Source: Prinsepia uniflora
Lineage: Eukaryota > Streptophyta > Magnoliopsida > Rosales > Rosaceae
Direction: 5' to 3'
Assembly (NCBI GenBank): GCA_032719365.1
Contig: CM064863.1
Coordinates: 18,113,137-18,177,136, forward strand
DNA length: 64,000 nucleotides
The translations under genes were made by a program, and so were the position numbers. The notes beneath the pieces were generated by a model, which saw only the letters and a list, made by a program, of their open reading frames with translations, was not told the origin of the DNA and made no database searches. This document shows positions 12,374-26,029 of the stretch, piece after piece (within the stretch, counting starts at the first letter, position 1; every line of letters starts with the position of its first letter).

Positions 12374-13570
12374 GTAAAATCAAGGTGTGCATTGTGGTGT
12401 TGTTTACTTTATTTTGGAAGGTCATTAACTATATTTATGGATGGGTATTAAGGAGAATTTGTGTATCGACAGTCGTATGGAAGATAAATAGTTGAGAATA
12501 TGATTAAAAGGTGTTGACTTTAATCCTAATTGGAAGAGAATAATTGATGAGCATTTCCGACGATTTCCTTGATAGTATTTGGGGATGAATGATGATGGTA
12601 ACAAAAAGAATAACGCTTAAAGGGTGAAATGATGACATAGGATTATCTATGTATATATGTATAGAATAAACTAATGAAGTTTATGACGCCATTTCTTGAA
12701 TAGATAATTATATTTATGCCTTGTAAAATGAAAATAGCCAATAAAGAGAAATTACAATTAAGTGCGTAGCCTTGTGTGCTCATATTGTGGTATTTAGTTT
12801 TCGTAGAGCAAATGGAAAATAAGCTTATCTTTTATAATTGTTTTGTGGCCATATGCTAACCGTTATGTAAGTTAAACTATGATTATTTTAACGTATTAAA
12901 CAAAAAGGAGAAATGTAAAGAATTTAGTAATAGTAAGACTGAGTAAGGATAATTTCGTAAATTTCCATAACTTGCTAGGGTTTAGTGGGATGGATAAGGA
13001 TGATAACCCCGCAAGGGTGGGTTTTATTTGGTCAATTGAATTAAAAATGGAGTCGGTTAAAATTGGATTATCCCTTATTTAAGGAGAGTTAAAATCAACA
13101 CCAAACTTGATGTAAAACAACCAACGTTCTCATTTTCAAACTTGAATATGGAAAATACCAACAATCTTGTGAATGCGCAAACAAGTTCTTTGGCCCAGAA
13201 CGTCATACAAAATCTTTTTCTTTTCTTCGAGAATCAAACCATTAACCTTTGTTGTCTATTGGAAACCTAGTCAGCAGAAATCCAACACCTACAAAATTGG
13301 TGCACACTCACCAGATTGATTAGCAAAATAACATTCAATTTTCTATAGTTTCCCTAATATCCTTCCAACAACAGGTTTGAGCCCTTGAAGGTTATTACCA
13401 GAAGAGAAGCTTGGAACTTCAGCTAACTGATGGAGAGCATGTTGTCCTTAAGGCCCATATCTCTGAAATCTTGTAAATGATCAAGGCATGTGATTGCCAC
13501 ATCAAGACCATATCACATCTCACCTTTAAGAACAACTATGATGACGGGTACGTAGCCCATGTTATTGGTC
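11860..13570. other. AT-rich DNA without a recognised gene
   Basis: The stretch from 11880 to 12120 is purine-rich and looks like LTR leader sequence (compare 27680-27960). The rest is AT-rich with many stops in all frames. It contains an (AT)15 run at 12341-12370. It may include decayed 3' parts of the old minus-strand Ty3 element that starts at about 13.6 kb, but no LTR end, polypurine tract or domain could be identified. Confidence 0.4.
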
Positions 13571-13574
13571 ATCC

Positions 13575-14859
13575 TTATCTTGATGGATGATCTGAGGAGA
13601 AATGGTCGCAGAGATGGTGAAGATGTCTTGCCTCAATGTGACCATTGGCCCATCCTCTTCCCACTAGATGATTGATCAAGATTTTATCCCCTTCTTTTGA
13701 TGGCCATTCGAGTGGACTTTTCAAAATAGTTCCTAAGGTGATTTTTTTCCAGATGTTTGTAAATTTTTCTTTGAAATGCACTATGCTTTTGGAAGTAAAC
13801 ACATTCCTTCGAGATTTTTTAGCAGATCATCCAACTCTCAGAATCCTAGAGCATGGGATAATACTTCTTCATATGAATGGTGTTGGTAGGATTTTTGTCC
13901 ACCTTTCCCTCATTGTCTCTCAAATAGTAGGATCCTTTCCCGTTCACATTGTGAATGACAAATGATCCTTACAAAGTGGGGCTCCATTTTCCTCTTCTAA
14001 GAATAGATGTTCCCAATGGCAATGCCATTTCACACATGAGATCGCCTTCCTGGAAAAATTTTCTTCTCACCCACTTGTTGTAGGCTCTTTCCATTACTAC
14101 TTTGTTGGCCATGATCTTGTTCAAAACATATATTCTATTTTGGTCCAACCCTCCTAATTTGTAACACATGGCCTGGGTACATTCCTTAGTGTCCCAACTA
14201 TACTGATGTCGCGGTCATAATGAGTTAATGTTAATTTCAACTCGAAGCTTTAGATCCTGATCATAAACAAGGTCAGCCGAGGACGTTCCGATTGCTCCTC
14301 ACTTTGACATCCGATATGAACATAATGTATAGATCAGCTGTTCACGCCAATAATCGGATACTCCCTAAGCATCTTTTTCAGGATAGTGAGAATGATTTTA
14401 TTGTTGGCCTCTGTTTGGCCATTGGCTTGAGGATAATAAGGACTGGAGTGACGATAGTTTCCGGTATTCTGAAACTGCTTAAGATATTGTTTGTTAGGAA
14501 CTTTATCAACTCGAGATTGGTAATTTGTTTGAGATCCTTGGCTTCTACCCATTTGGTGAAGTAATATGTGGCCACTACGATGTAGCTATACTTCCTCGAG
14601 GACTACAAAATATCTTTCCAATGAAGTCGATTGCCTATCCTTGGAATGGCCACGATTTGATTATTAGGTTGAGGGGTACTACAGACACATGCTGGAATGA
14701 GGCATGCCTCTGACATGCATCACATCCCCTCTTATATGCGTAACAATCTGATTGGATGTATGGCCAATAATATCCATGTCGTCGTATGAGCCATTTCATA
14801 TTTGGCCCTACCTGATGTGCCCCACGCACTCCTTCATGTACCTCTCCCATTACTACCAT
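13575..14859 (-). pseudogene. Ty3 integrase remnant of an old element
   Basis: Minus-strand fragments match a Ty3 integrase in order. The HHCC zinc-binding domain is at about 14859-14635 (YIQSDCYAYKRGCDACQRH). The core follows (YFTKWVEAKDLKQITN, then SSPYYPQANGQTEANNK with the catalytic Glu). Then comes the C-terminal part (AYNKWVRRKFFQEGDLM ... LPLGTSILRRGKWSPTL) at 14169-13969. The usual Asp of the 'DYFTKW' motif is Tyr here, and several frameshifts separate the blocks, so it is dead. The upstream part resumes at 17809 beyond a nested solo LTR. Confidence 0.8.
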
Positions 14860-17803
14860 TGTAACGACCTGTCCCGGAAGTCGAGATTAGATTAGTGGTT
14901 AATGACGGATTAACGAAGATAATCGGTGATTAGTTGGATACTTTTGGATGGACGGTGCAGAATGACGATTTTACCCTTGGAATAGGCAAAATGTTGACTT
15001 TCAGTACGGGTGGTCAAATGGACTTTAACTGATGATCGTGACGTAGTTCGGGATGTCACGAGTCCGTAGACAGGTGGCACGTCCGATTTCGACATCCGAG
15101 GAAGAAGTTGTTATGTTCGAAAGGTTAGGGCATTTTCGTAATTTGGTTAAAAGGGGGGGAATTGTTGACTTTTTACGTGGCAAACATTCTTTACATAATT
15201 CGAGGACCGTTAGGTAGATCTCGACGTCCTGAGTACAACGACAGGCGGCACGCCGTCATCGGATATCGAACGATCAAGTTATGGGTCTAGAAAGTGAAGG
15301 GTAAAATGGTAATTTTGGACTTTTAGGGGCAAATCAGTCTTTTAACACCTTGGGATTTGTGCAACCGGATAAGAACACCTGGGCTGAGTTCATTGGATAT
15401 TTGTGAGAGTGGACCACAGGTTGGAGGACACCTGGCCTCTGTCTAGTGGCTTCTAGCCAAGTCGGTCGTGCCTTTTACATTTTAAATGTTGGGTTATCGA
15501 TCAACTGAGAAAACAAAGAGACTGAGATAGTGAGCAATTGATCGTTCCTCTGTGTATGTGAGTCTTGTGAGGATTTGTGATAGAGTGTGAGTGATCAGGA
15601 AGTCTGGTGAATGAATCTTGATGAGAGTTGAGTGAGGAAAGGACTGTGAGAAAGTGTGAAAAACTCAAAGGACTGTGAGAAAGTGTGAAAAACTCAAGAA
15701 ACAGAGAGGTGAAGGTGTGAGCAGCCGTGGACGAAATCGATCAAACCCATTGAATTTAGGCTTGTGGTGGTGTTCAGAGACCTAAGGAGAGACTCTAGGA
15801 CGTGCAGGGCTGTGGTGGAGATCACGGCGGTGAGCAGAAACTGGTAAGGTCTCTGGGTTCCCCTATTTTTCCAGATTTGTTCAAATCAAAAGTCGTGAAG
15901 TTTAGGGATTGGTTGAGTGTTGTTGTTGACTCTGGCCGCTGTAGAAAGTCACTTCCAAGCTCAGGGATTCAAAACCGTGACTGGAAGGGCAACTGGTGGC
16001 CAGAATCCGAAGGTCAATTTTTCTGGGTTTAAGTTCGAAGTTTGGAAGGTAAGGTATAGGGTTTTATTGCATGATTTTTTTTCGTGAATCAATCACAAAT
16101 TCAAGGACAAAACTAAGGATGTAGATAGGATTGAAAATAGCCTGAAAATGGGTGAAAACCGGCCTCGCCGGCTCGGTTGGACCGGTCTGAATCGGGTTGG
16201 CTGGAGGTTGACGATGATACTGTAGCAGGCGCGTTGCTCCCACGCGCAGCCCCTTTGGGTGACGCGTGAGGGCACGTGGGGCTTGTTTTGGGGAAACGTT
16301 CAACACGGTTTTCACTCTAATCGATGTAACGAACATTTTAGGACAAGTTTCGAGTCGATCGGACACCGTATCCGGGTAGTTTTGAGTATTTGAAGGTTTA
16401 GGGGTTCGTTTAATTACGTTTAAAAATCCCAAAAAATTGGGGAAATTAGGGTAAGCTTAAATGAAGTGTTTGTGACCTGGAATGGTGACTTTTGACAGGT
16501 CGGGATATTCCTAAGACAGCCGAGGAGCGTACGAGACGTGTGTGAAGCGTTCGGACCTTGTGAGTGGACTGTTTGTTTTCTAACCGAGCATGCATAACTG
16601 TTTCTACTTATTTCTTTATGTTTTGATATATGATTTTATGCTTCCGATATATGATTTTATGCCTATGATTTTTATATTCTTGTTTTACTTGATTGCACGT
16701 TTTTCAATACGAGTTATCGGATTTGCACGTACTTCGAGAATATGATTTCTGTTATGCTTTTGAGGATGGTTTCGAATGAATGATTTATGTTTATACGCAT
16801 TATGTTTTACTAGAGATTTGAGGATATGAATTGAGATTTGAAGTGAAATTCGGGCGGAAGTCCCATTTCGATTAAACATGATTTGGGTTTTCGCAGATTT
16901 CCAGTTTGGCTTGGGTTTTCGGATTTCGATGCATTTTTCTTTTGGATGAAAAATGGTTTTGGGTTTAAATACCCGGAAAAAGAGAAAACCCCACTGGATC
17001 TGGTTTTGAGTTTAAAGACTCGGATTGATTGACCGGGGAGGGGAGGGGGGAGGAGGGCCCTGGATTGATATGTTGTGAGTTTAAAGACTCAGTATATGTT
17101 TTGAGTTTAAAGACTCGGTGATTATGATACCCCTCGAGGTCTGTGATTGTGTTTTGAGTTTAAAGACTCGTTGATATCCCGGGAAGGCCTGGTTATTTGC
17201 GCATGGTTTTGAGTTTAAAGACTCGGGCGCACTTGAGATCCAGTAAACTTGTCTGATTGATGTTTTTCACTGGTTTTCAAATGTTTTGGGCTGTGACCCA
17301 AATAACTTGGTTTTATGGATTTAGGTCCGAGTGCCAGAACTTGGGTTTTGATTTCTGACGATTTCCGCACTTATTTTCATATCGTGCATAAGGTTGTTTT
17401 AAGATACTTGGTTATGCATGCATGTTTTCAAACGGAGGGTGAACCCTGGTTTATTTCGTAAACGATTTTATAACTCTTATTTATTTTTAGTCCACTCACG
17501 CTTTTAATGTTTTTAACACCCTCCAGGTCGTGGTGCTAGCGTCGGGGCTAACGTTGAGGCAGAAGTGGAGGCATAGATTTTTCCCGTTGCGCGTGTAGCC
17601 AGCTCTTAGTAGGATTTTTGTCTTATCTTGTACTGTACTATGCTCTGTGCTACTGTGGACTAGTTGTATTATAACTTCTCCCTGGTCTGACAATGTATAT
17701 TTAGTGGTTTTCGTATGGTTATTTTGATCTTTTGAGTTGGGTTGTCAGACGGGAGCAGGGTTCGTCCCGGTTATCGGGGTGATAATCGGGGTGGGTCCTG
17801 TCA
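14860..17803 (+). mobile_element. Solo LTR (2.9 kb) with target duplication ACCAT
   Basis: It starts TGTAACGACCTGTCCCGG and ends GGGTCCTGTCA. ACCAT is present on both sides (14855-14859 and 17804-17808). It lies inside the minus-strand Ty3 pol remnant, between the integrase and RNase H blocks. It has GTGAGTGGAC at 16560-16569, TTTAAAG hairpins at about 16960-17230 and GTCCACTCAC at 17490-17499. There is no internal coding region, so it is a solo LTR. Confidence 0.92.
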
Positions 17804-19730
17804 ACCATTACTTCTTTGGGTCCAATGCACTGAGATAACGTGTTATCATAGTTCTTCGTTACAAGGCCAGGTCCCTACAAGGTAGTGACATGCCTTGTTT
17901 CTAAAGCTTCTGTCTTCATTTAATAGCTATTTGAGATACTTCATAAACAGAGTTCTTGAGTTATCATGTTCAACTTCAATGTCTATGAACTCCAGCCTAG
18001 CATCCCTTTCTATTATGAAAGGTAAAGGTTTTCCTACTTTGATTCGTTTCTCAAATTGTTCTTCCTGGAACAAAACTCCAGATAGGTCTTAGGCCATCTC
18101 ATTGGCTGCAAGGTTCTCTTGTTGGGGTATGTGTTCAATGGTTGGATCGAAGAACATGGAGGCTCATGATGTCACGGAAGTGTAGTAGTTAGCTAGGTGG
18201 AGATTCTAACACATGTAGGCCCTTGTTATCTTATTGACTACTAACTCTGCTTCTCAATAGATTTCATCTTGTTGTGCTCCTATTTCAAGCAGTATTTGTA
18301 TCCCAATGATCAATGCTTCATATTCCACCTGATTGTTGGTTATGCTTTCCTAATCTTGTTCAAATGAAAACTGATAGGAGACTCATTTTGGATCGATCAA
18401 GCATATCCCAGCTTTTGCATAATATTTAATCTTAGATCCATCAAAACATAACTTCCAAGGAAAGATGGTCAACATGTTGATTCTTAGGATTGCCTTTCTT
18501 CTGATGTCAAAAACTGGGTAAGAAATCAGCGATAGCTTGGCCCTTCACTACCTTCTGTGGCACATATTGAAAGTTAAATTTAGATAAGACGATGTTCCAT
18601 TTTCCTATCATGCCTCTCACGATAGGTTGTGATAACATGTACTTTAACAAGTACTTTAACAAATCTGTCTAGGCGATCATCAGATGGTAAAGGGTAACAT
18701 GTGATGCCTTAACTTGGTAGCTATAAAGTATAGCGCTAGGCATAGGTTTTCCACTACTGTATATCTTTCTTCGGCCTCTGTCATGGTCCTACTCAAGTAG
18801 TAGATCGCTTTCTCCTTCTTTTCTTCATGCCTTGACAATAGCTATATTGGTCGTCATCTTTAGGTGACTCTTCAATTGGATATTTTGTATTGTCAGTTTG
18901 TTTGCTCTCCAAGTCTTCTTGGGAAACGTTTCCGAATATGAGCTTTCTCCTTATCGTAGAAGAAATTTCTGAGATAGTGCTAGGTTGAGTATTTTCTTTC
19001 CTTTCATTCTCCTCCTCCTTATTTACCTTGGGAGGACTCGTTAGCTCCCTCTTGTTTATTGGAGGTGTCATTGGTTCTCCGGAAGGCCTTGCTCCCAAGC
19101 CCTTTTTAGGACAAAGGTATGCCTTGTATTGTTTCTGGACCCTTCTCTTCGTAGTTATTCCAAACTCTTTGGCTAACTTTCCATCTTTTCCTACTATGTA
19201 CAATTTTCCTTCCTGGATTGTGGATCGAAAAGGTCAGGCCATCTTAGTGATTTTATAGGGAAGAACTACCTTTTCGTTATGTGTTTTTTGTTGGTCGATT
19301 TTCCCCTAGTCCGCTAACTAACTGTTTATTATTTCTTCCTTCTGACGTCTCCTGATTTTTGAGACACGGAGCCTTATGGAGGCTTCGTGTTAGGGACATG
19401 TGGACCATGTTTCTGTACACGTATACTTGAATCATAAATTTGTTCTAAGCATCCCAACTTTGCTTTGACAACAAGAGTCGAGGTCGTAGGAACACATTTT
19501 TTTCTTACACTTGTTGTGTAATACTCTCCCATCTTCGATTGTGGCAAACACCGATCTAGTTTGGTCATTTTGTGGTTGTTCACCTTCTGCTGATTTGGTC
19601 CCTTTTTGTGACTATTGGAGATTGACCATGTTGAATGGTGGTGCCAGACATGGATTCGTGTCCACCCCCATCGGGGTCTTAGATATTGGTGCCAACACGA
19701 TATGTCCTTAGTTGATTAACCTATGGATTA
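17804..19730 (-). pseudogene. Ty3 RNase H and gag-pol linker remnant
   Basis: Reading on the minus strand, 19700-18793 is a charged linker-like stretch, including a 136-residue open frame rich in Lys, Glu and Ser. At about 18840-18760 it changes abruptly into the end of a Ty3 RT/RNase H (AIYYLSRTMTEAEERYTVVE). This is followed by IGKWNIVLSKFNFQYVPQK, a second RNase H-like block (WKLCFDGSKIKYYAKAG) and NNQVEYEALIIGIQILLE. The catalytic core of reverse transcriptase is absent, so an internal deletion probably joined linker to RNase H. Several stops confirm decay. It belongs to the same element as the integrase at 13.6-14.9 kb and gag at 26-27.2 kb. Confidence 0.7.
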
Positions 19731-20931
19731 TGTAACAGCCTGTCCCAGAAATCGGGATTAAATTAGTGGTTAATGACAGATTATTAGAGTTAATCGGTGA
19801 TTAGTTAGGTGATCTAGGACGGACGGTGCGAAATGACGATTTTACCCCTAGAATTGGTCAAACAGTTGACTTTTTGTTCGGGCGGTCAAATGGACTTTGA
19901 CCGATGACCATGACGTAGTTTGGGACGTCACGAGTTCATAGACAGGTGGCACGACCAATTCCGACATTCGAGGAGAAAGTTATGACGTTGGGAAGGTTGA
20001 GGGTAATTTGGTAATTTGGTTAAAAATGGGCAATTTGTGGACTTTTCAAACGACATGGAATTTTCATGCATTTCGAGAAACATTAGGTAGGTCTCGATCT
20101 CCTGAATATAAAGACAGGCGACATGCGTTAATTGGAGGTCGGACGACGAAGTTACGGGTCTAGACATTTGAAGGGTAAAATGGAAATTTGTAAAGGTAAG
20201 GGCAATTTGGTCTTTGGCTGCCTTGGGATTTAGGCCTAGTGACATTTGGCTGTCTTGGGAAGGTTGCCTCATTAGATGTGGACACTTGGCTGAGTCTAGA
20301 AGATTGTGGAACTTGTTCAATCGCCTAACTTTTGAGTTTTTTAAATATTGGTTGCACGGGCTTAAGAGAAACAGAGGAGAACGGAGTATTTGTGTGTGAC
20401 CGTGAGAACCCAAATCTCTCCCAATGTGATTAATTGCTTATGATTCATAACTGGAAGTGGGAAGAGGAGTTGGAACAAGAAGGGTGAAGGCCACGGCGGT
20501 GATCGTGGTAGAAGGTAAGTGGGTTGTAGTGAGTATTCTGTTTTTGTTAATTAAAATTGGCAAATCATGCTTTAGCAATCATTAATCAAATTGGTTGATT
20601 GAAGGACGGTTCAAAGACCCCATAGAACTCACTGGGTGGCTAGGAAAGGAAGCAGATGGTTGATGGGTGGTCAACGATGGTGGAGCCGCCGTGGGATCGT
20701 TTCGGTGGCCAATGATCGAAGGCACTTTCGGGCCAGGTGAGCTTCAATTAGTCCCTCAAACACGATTTTCAGGTTCTTAGTAGCATCGTGGGATCAGTAG
20801 AGGGTGTTTTGAATCCTTAGTTGTGCCCAGAATTTTGAATAAAAACTTGGATTTTGTAACTGGTTACGAACACGATGGTTTAAGAATGATGTTTGAGTTT
20901 TGACATTGTGGGGGAATAGGTGACAGGACCC

Positions 20932-23900
20932 ATCCCAATCCCCCCGGGATTACCGTGGAATGTGCCCTGCTCCCGTCCAACAAGGGGTGTCGGACAAGGG
21001 ATAACCAAGAGCCACTGCCTAAACGGGGCATCCAGAGTGCGCAAAGATCGATGGAGGAGGTGTGCAATGTCCCAGTCTCTGCTGCAATCGCATCCGTGAT
21101 CAACCTGAAGGGCATTAAAACCAAAAGCTGTGAGTGGACAAAAACCATTAAGTTTACCAAATACATTTATAAGACATTTATACCCTCCAATAAAAACGTA
21201 TGCATGCCACGAAAAACCAGTAACCAAAACGTTTGCTCAACCGAGCCATTAGGGCCTTAGCCCAAAAACCGTTAACCAAAAACCAAGTGTGGGAACTCAG
21301 CCCAAAACTGTGGAATACCACCACCATACATATTAAAACCATGTGGGTCACCACCCACGACCATAGATGAACATCAATTCAAAAATCCAAAACCATTTAG
21401 GGTCCCCGACCCTACATACCATTTCATAACCAATAATCCATTTTTACCACATAACACATATCCAACCAATAAGCCATTTTATTCATTAATCCATATTTTA
21501 CCATTACCATCACCAGCATCCCAGATGCTTAGCGTCCCAGACGTTTGACGTCCCTGACGTCATATCTCACGGTTTCATAAGCTACGCGTGCTGCCCGGGG
21601 TCTCTCCGGGTCCATATTTCTGACATCCCTGATATCTGACGTCCCTGACGTCAATCATAGCAATCCTGCTCCTGAGTCATCATACGGTCTGGCTGCTCCG
21701 TATAATGACCCCTCGCAGGCAATGCACCGTGACTTCCCCAGTGTCCCAGACATCTGGAGGAGACCATCATATATCCTTGTATCCAGATGGTATATGGAAA
21801 AACAGTTTTATTAAATCCTTTTATCACATCATTACCATTGGGCCCTGCCCGAAATTTCCATAAAACCACATAATTCCATTTAGGGTCCCTGGCCCAAAAT
21901 CACAATTATTAAATATAGGGTCCCTGAGCCGAAATCACATTTATTATCCAACTGGGCCTCATGCCCGATTTTATAAACCACTGGGCCCACGGCCCGAATT
22001 CATAAATCAACTGGGCCCCTGGCCCGATAACATAACTCAAATGGGTCTCAGCCCGATTTCATACCAACTGGGCCCCTGGCCCGATTTCATTAACCAACTG
22101 GGCCCCGCGCCCGATTCTCAAATGGACTCCAAGTCCGAAATTTCCAAAACAAGTGGGCCTCAAGCCCGAGTTTATATTTCCAATTTCAAAACCATTTCGT
22201 CATATTATATTCAAGTCATAAATAAGGAAAATCCATGTAAAACCGGAAAACCTCGATTTACGTGCAAGCACGTAAATCGCCTCGAAATACGTGAAACCGT
22301 ACAATTTACCAACAACCAAACCAACATCATACAATTACAACCACAATCCATATAAAACATTTAAGCATGCATAGAATTTATAAAAACCAAAGTCCACTCA
22401 CATACCGTTTTAACCGTGTGCCTCGATACGCGTGCCACCGGCCCTCCCGGGCCACACCACTATCACCGGGACTCCCAATCCTGTCCAAATCACATTAGAG
22501 GGTTACTAACGTCATCATTAACATCCTATCAAAGTCCCGTAATTTTCCCGAATTTTTACTTATTTTTAAACTTAATTTAAAACCTTCGGATATCCCGAAC
22601 AATATCGAGACGGTGTCCGATCGACACGAAACCAATTCCAAAATGTCCGTTACATTAAATAGGACAGAAGTCATGTTGACCTCACCTCGAGATTCGTGCC
22701 CACGCGCCGCCACGCGCCGCCGTGAGTGGCTGCGCGTGAAACCCACGCGCCTGCTACAGTGCATCGTCCTAACCCGTATGTCTGGTAAACGGGTCCAGTT
22801 TACCCGCGAGACGACCCGGTTCCAATCCTGTCAATTCGATCCTAATTCCTTCAATTGAACATTCCATTAGTTTCGTTTTAAGTTAAATTAAGGTTCTGTA
22901 ACGTTGATTACACAAAACATTACCTACAATTCCACGATTCAACGATGATCCACGAAGAACACCCGGTTACTGTGCAATCATGGAACTCCCTCAATTGCTG
23001 CAGGTTTCATCCAATTGATGATTCCAGAAGCATCAACGGACCCTGAGGAACAATTCCCCCACATCAATTGCATCAAACCTGTGCTCAAACGCCACGACTC
23101 AAGCTCGAGCACCGTCACTGTTCAACAATGGAGTTCTGTCAATCTCGATCGGTTTCCTTCAATTGATGAACCCAGAAGCATCGTGGGATCATGGGAAGCA
23201 GTTTCCCCACCTCAATTTCATCCAACGAAGCCTCCAATTCCACGACTCAACTTCGAAATTCCTCCTCTGTCACCAAGTGTGATCAGAGCCAATTGGTGGC
23301 CAAATCCCTTCGTTCCTTCGACAAAACTGATCGTGGCACTCCCAGGAAGCTGAAGGTAATCTCCAATTTGATCCTCACGGCTCAATTCCTTCAATTCGAA
23401 TTTTCCCTCTCATTTTCCCGAAATCAAAAATCCAAAATTCAACCCACACTCAAACCCTCGTGTTTCCCAGTTAAATCAAACATCTTAGTCTCTCATTTTT
23501 CTCTCAGGAACGGCAGAGAGAGGGAGCCAATTCTCCCAATCTGATTCCCCCAATTTTGTGCACGGTTTAGGAACAAAGAAGAGGAAATTAGGGGAAATGG
23601 TGGATTAGATAATGATGATGTAGTAATGATGGTGTTTGGAGGGAAACAAGGAGCTGGAAACAAGGGATGGGTGACACTTGTCACTCATCCGGATGTGCAC
23701 AGTCAACGGTCACTATTCATTATTATATTATTATTTTAATCCCGGCCTCGATTCGTTAGTTCGTTTCCTTGACCATAACGTCGTCGTCGGATCTCCGATT
23801 TCGGCATGCCGCCTGTCGTTGGATTCGTATCGACGATACCTACGTAACGGTCCTTGGCCCTCGCCCATCGGACCTCCCGGTCAAAAAGTCAACATTTGGC

Positions 23901-24198
23901 CCCTAGTATGCCAAATTACCAAAATGCCCCTCAACTTCTGAACACCATAACTTTCTCTACGAATGTCGGAATCGAACGTGCCACCTGTCTATGAACTCGT
24001 GACGTCCCGAACTACGTCACGGCCATCGGTCAAAGTCCATTTGACCGCCCGAACAAAAAGTCAACATTTTGCCCACGACCAGGGGCAAAACGGTCATTTT
24101 GCACAATTTGTCCGATTCCGCCCTACTAACCACTGTTCAACCTCACTAATCGAGATTAGTCACTAAACTAATCCCGGAATTCGGGACGGGTCGTTACA
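20932..24198 (-). mobile_element. Nested solo LTR in reverse, target duplication ATAGG
   Basis: On the plus strand it begins TGACAGGACCCATCCC and ends GGGACGGGTCGTTACA, the reverse complement of the family's ends. ATAGG occurs on both sides (20927-20931 and 24199-24203). The paired 10-mers lie at 21130-21139 and 22392-22401. A reversed GGGC hairpin minisatellite is at about 21940-22180, including a GGACT...AGTCC variant. The small frames, such as those at 22.6-23.5 kb, run through LTR sequence and are not supported as genes. Confidence 0.92.
23665..23690. promoter_or_regulatory. 26-bp palindrome in reverse LTR
   Basis: The arms GGATGGGTGACA and TGTCACTCATCC are separated by CT and match at 11 of 12 positions. 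It is the same conserved palindrome seen in the upstream third of other LTRs of the family. Confidence 0.5.
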
Positions 24199-26029
24199 AT
24201 AGGACTTGATAAGACTTAGTTATAGGATGGAATGGAAGGAAAAACGGACCAAAAATCACGGAATTACAGCGGCGAACCGCTCACGCCGGTCCTATTGGAC
24301 TGGGTCTGTAGAACCGAACCAAACCCGGTTCAACAGAGGTTGAAGATGAGCACAGTGCCTGGCGCGTGAGGCCCACGCGAAGCCCCTTTCGACGGCGCGT
24401 GTGGGCGCGTGGCACGGAGTTTGAGGGAGGTTCCAACAAGACTTTTAAAGTATTCGATGTAATGAACATTTTGGCACTGGTTTCGAGTCTATCGGACATC
24501 GTCTCAATATGTTTCGAACTATCCAACAGTTTTAGGTCTCGGTTAAAAATAGTTAAAATTCGGGAAAATTACAGGGTTTTAGTATGATCATTGTGAAGTA
24601 GTTAGTGACCTTATTATGGGATTTGGACAGGTTCATAAAAGCCGGTGATAATGGATTAGCCGGGAATGGTATAAGTGCACGTGTATCGAGGCGGCGTCGC
24701 AAACGGTCTGTGAGTGGACTTTGCTTTCAAAATTATGATGCATGCATATATGTTTTATATGTTTTCTATACGTGATTCTATGATTTTGATTATGATCTTG
24801 ATGATTTACAGTTTTGCACATATTTCGAGATTATTACGTATTTGCACGTTTTACGAAATTTCGAGTTATATTATGATTTGAGCATGATTTTGATGATTAG
24901 ACTATTTGAAATATGGTTTGATTTCAAGGATTTGAAATGGATTTCAGAAAAGTAATTGCGAGCTTGGAGCCCTGTTCATGTGATTTCGGAAATGAGATTT
25001 CGGTTTTGGAATTGGATTTCGGAAACGAGGTTTCATATTTGGTTTTGAAACTTGAAAAAGGAAATTCTGATTTGGGTTCGGGATGATGGTTCCGGATGCC
25101 GGCTTACGGAATCATTGTTGCGAATTCGGATAAGGATTTTCTATGGTTTTCACTGTTGATCGAAAAAATGGTTTTGAGTTTAAAGACCCGGAAAAAGAAA
25201 ATAAAACCGTTGAATCTGGTTTTGCGTTTAAAGACTCGGTTGATTGACGGGGGGGAGGGCCCTGAATTGACATATTTTGAGTTTAAAGACTCTATATATG
25301 TTTTGAGTTTAAAGACTCGGTTATGATACCCCCCCCGAGGCCTGTTGATTGTGTTTTGAGTTTAAAGACTCGTTGATATCCCAGGAAGGCTTGATAATTG
25401 CGTATGGTTTTGAGTTTAAAGACTCGGGCGCACTTGAGATCCATCAACTCGTATGATTGATGTTTTTCACTAGTTTTTCACTAGTTTTCAGATGTTTTGG
25501 GCAGTGGCCCGGATGAATTGGATTTGATGAGTTTTGGGGCTGAGTTCTCGTACTTTGAGATGGATTTGTGGTTTTGGGCTGAGGCCCTGGATTTTAATTT
25601 CGGATTTGAGGAAAGAAATGATTCTGGTTTTCATTGACGGTTTTGGATATGAAATGGTTTCATAACATGGATTTTATATGCATGCATTGGTTTTTGCGTG
25701 GAGGGTATAAATTGTGTTTTCTGATAACTGTTTTCTGAAATTATTATTTATTTTGTCCACTCACAGTCTTTTCATATTTTCGATACCCTCCAGGTTGTTG
25801 CGGTGCGGGATGTTGTTAGAAAGGGACGGAGGCATCACACACGAGATCCACAGTAGAGTCTGCGCGTTCTGGGAATGTTCGAACGTTTAAGCGGTGCGTT
25901 TGGAAATCCCTTGTTCGACTTACGTGTCACACGAGGGTTGGATGTCGGTTTAGCCTTCGTGTCATGCGTAAGTTAGATGGGAGCAGGACTTAGCCCTTAA
26001 TCCTAGGGGATTGAGGGTGGGTCCTATCA

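Larger units (their letters stand above)
19731..26029 (+). mobile_element. Solo LTR with target duplication GATTA, carrying a nested LTR
   Basis: It starts TGTAACAGCCTGTCCC and ends GGGTCCTATCA. GATTA flanks both ends (19726-19730 and 26030-26034). Without the nested 20932-24198 insert and its duplicated 5 bp it is about 3.03 kb, a normal size for this family. GTGAGTGGAC is at 24710-24719, TTTAAAG hairpins at 25160-25430 and GTCCACTCAC at 25755-25764. It splits gag (26.0-27.2 kb) from the linker/RNase H part of the old Ty3 element. Confidence 0.92.
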
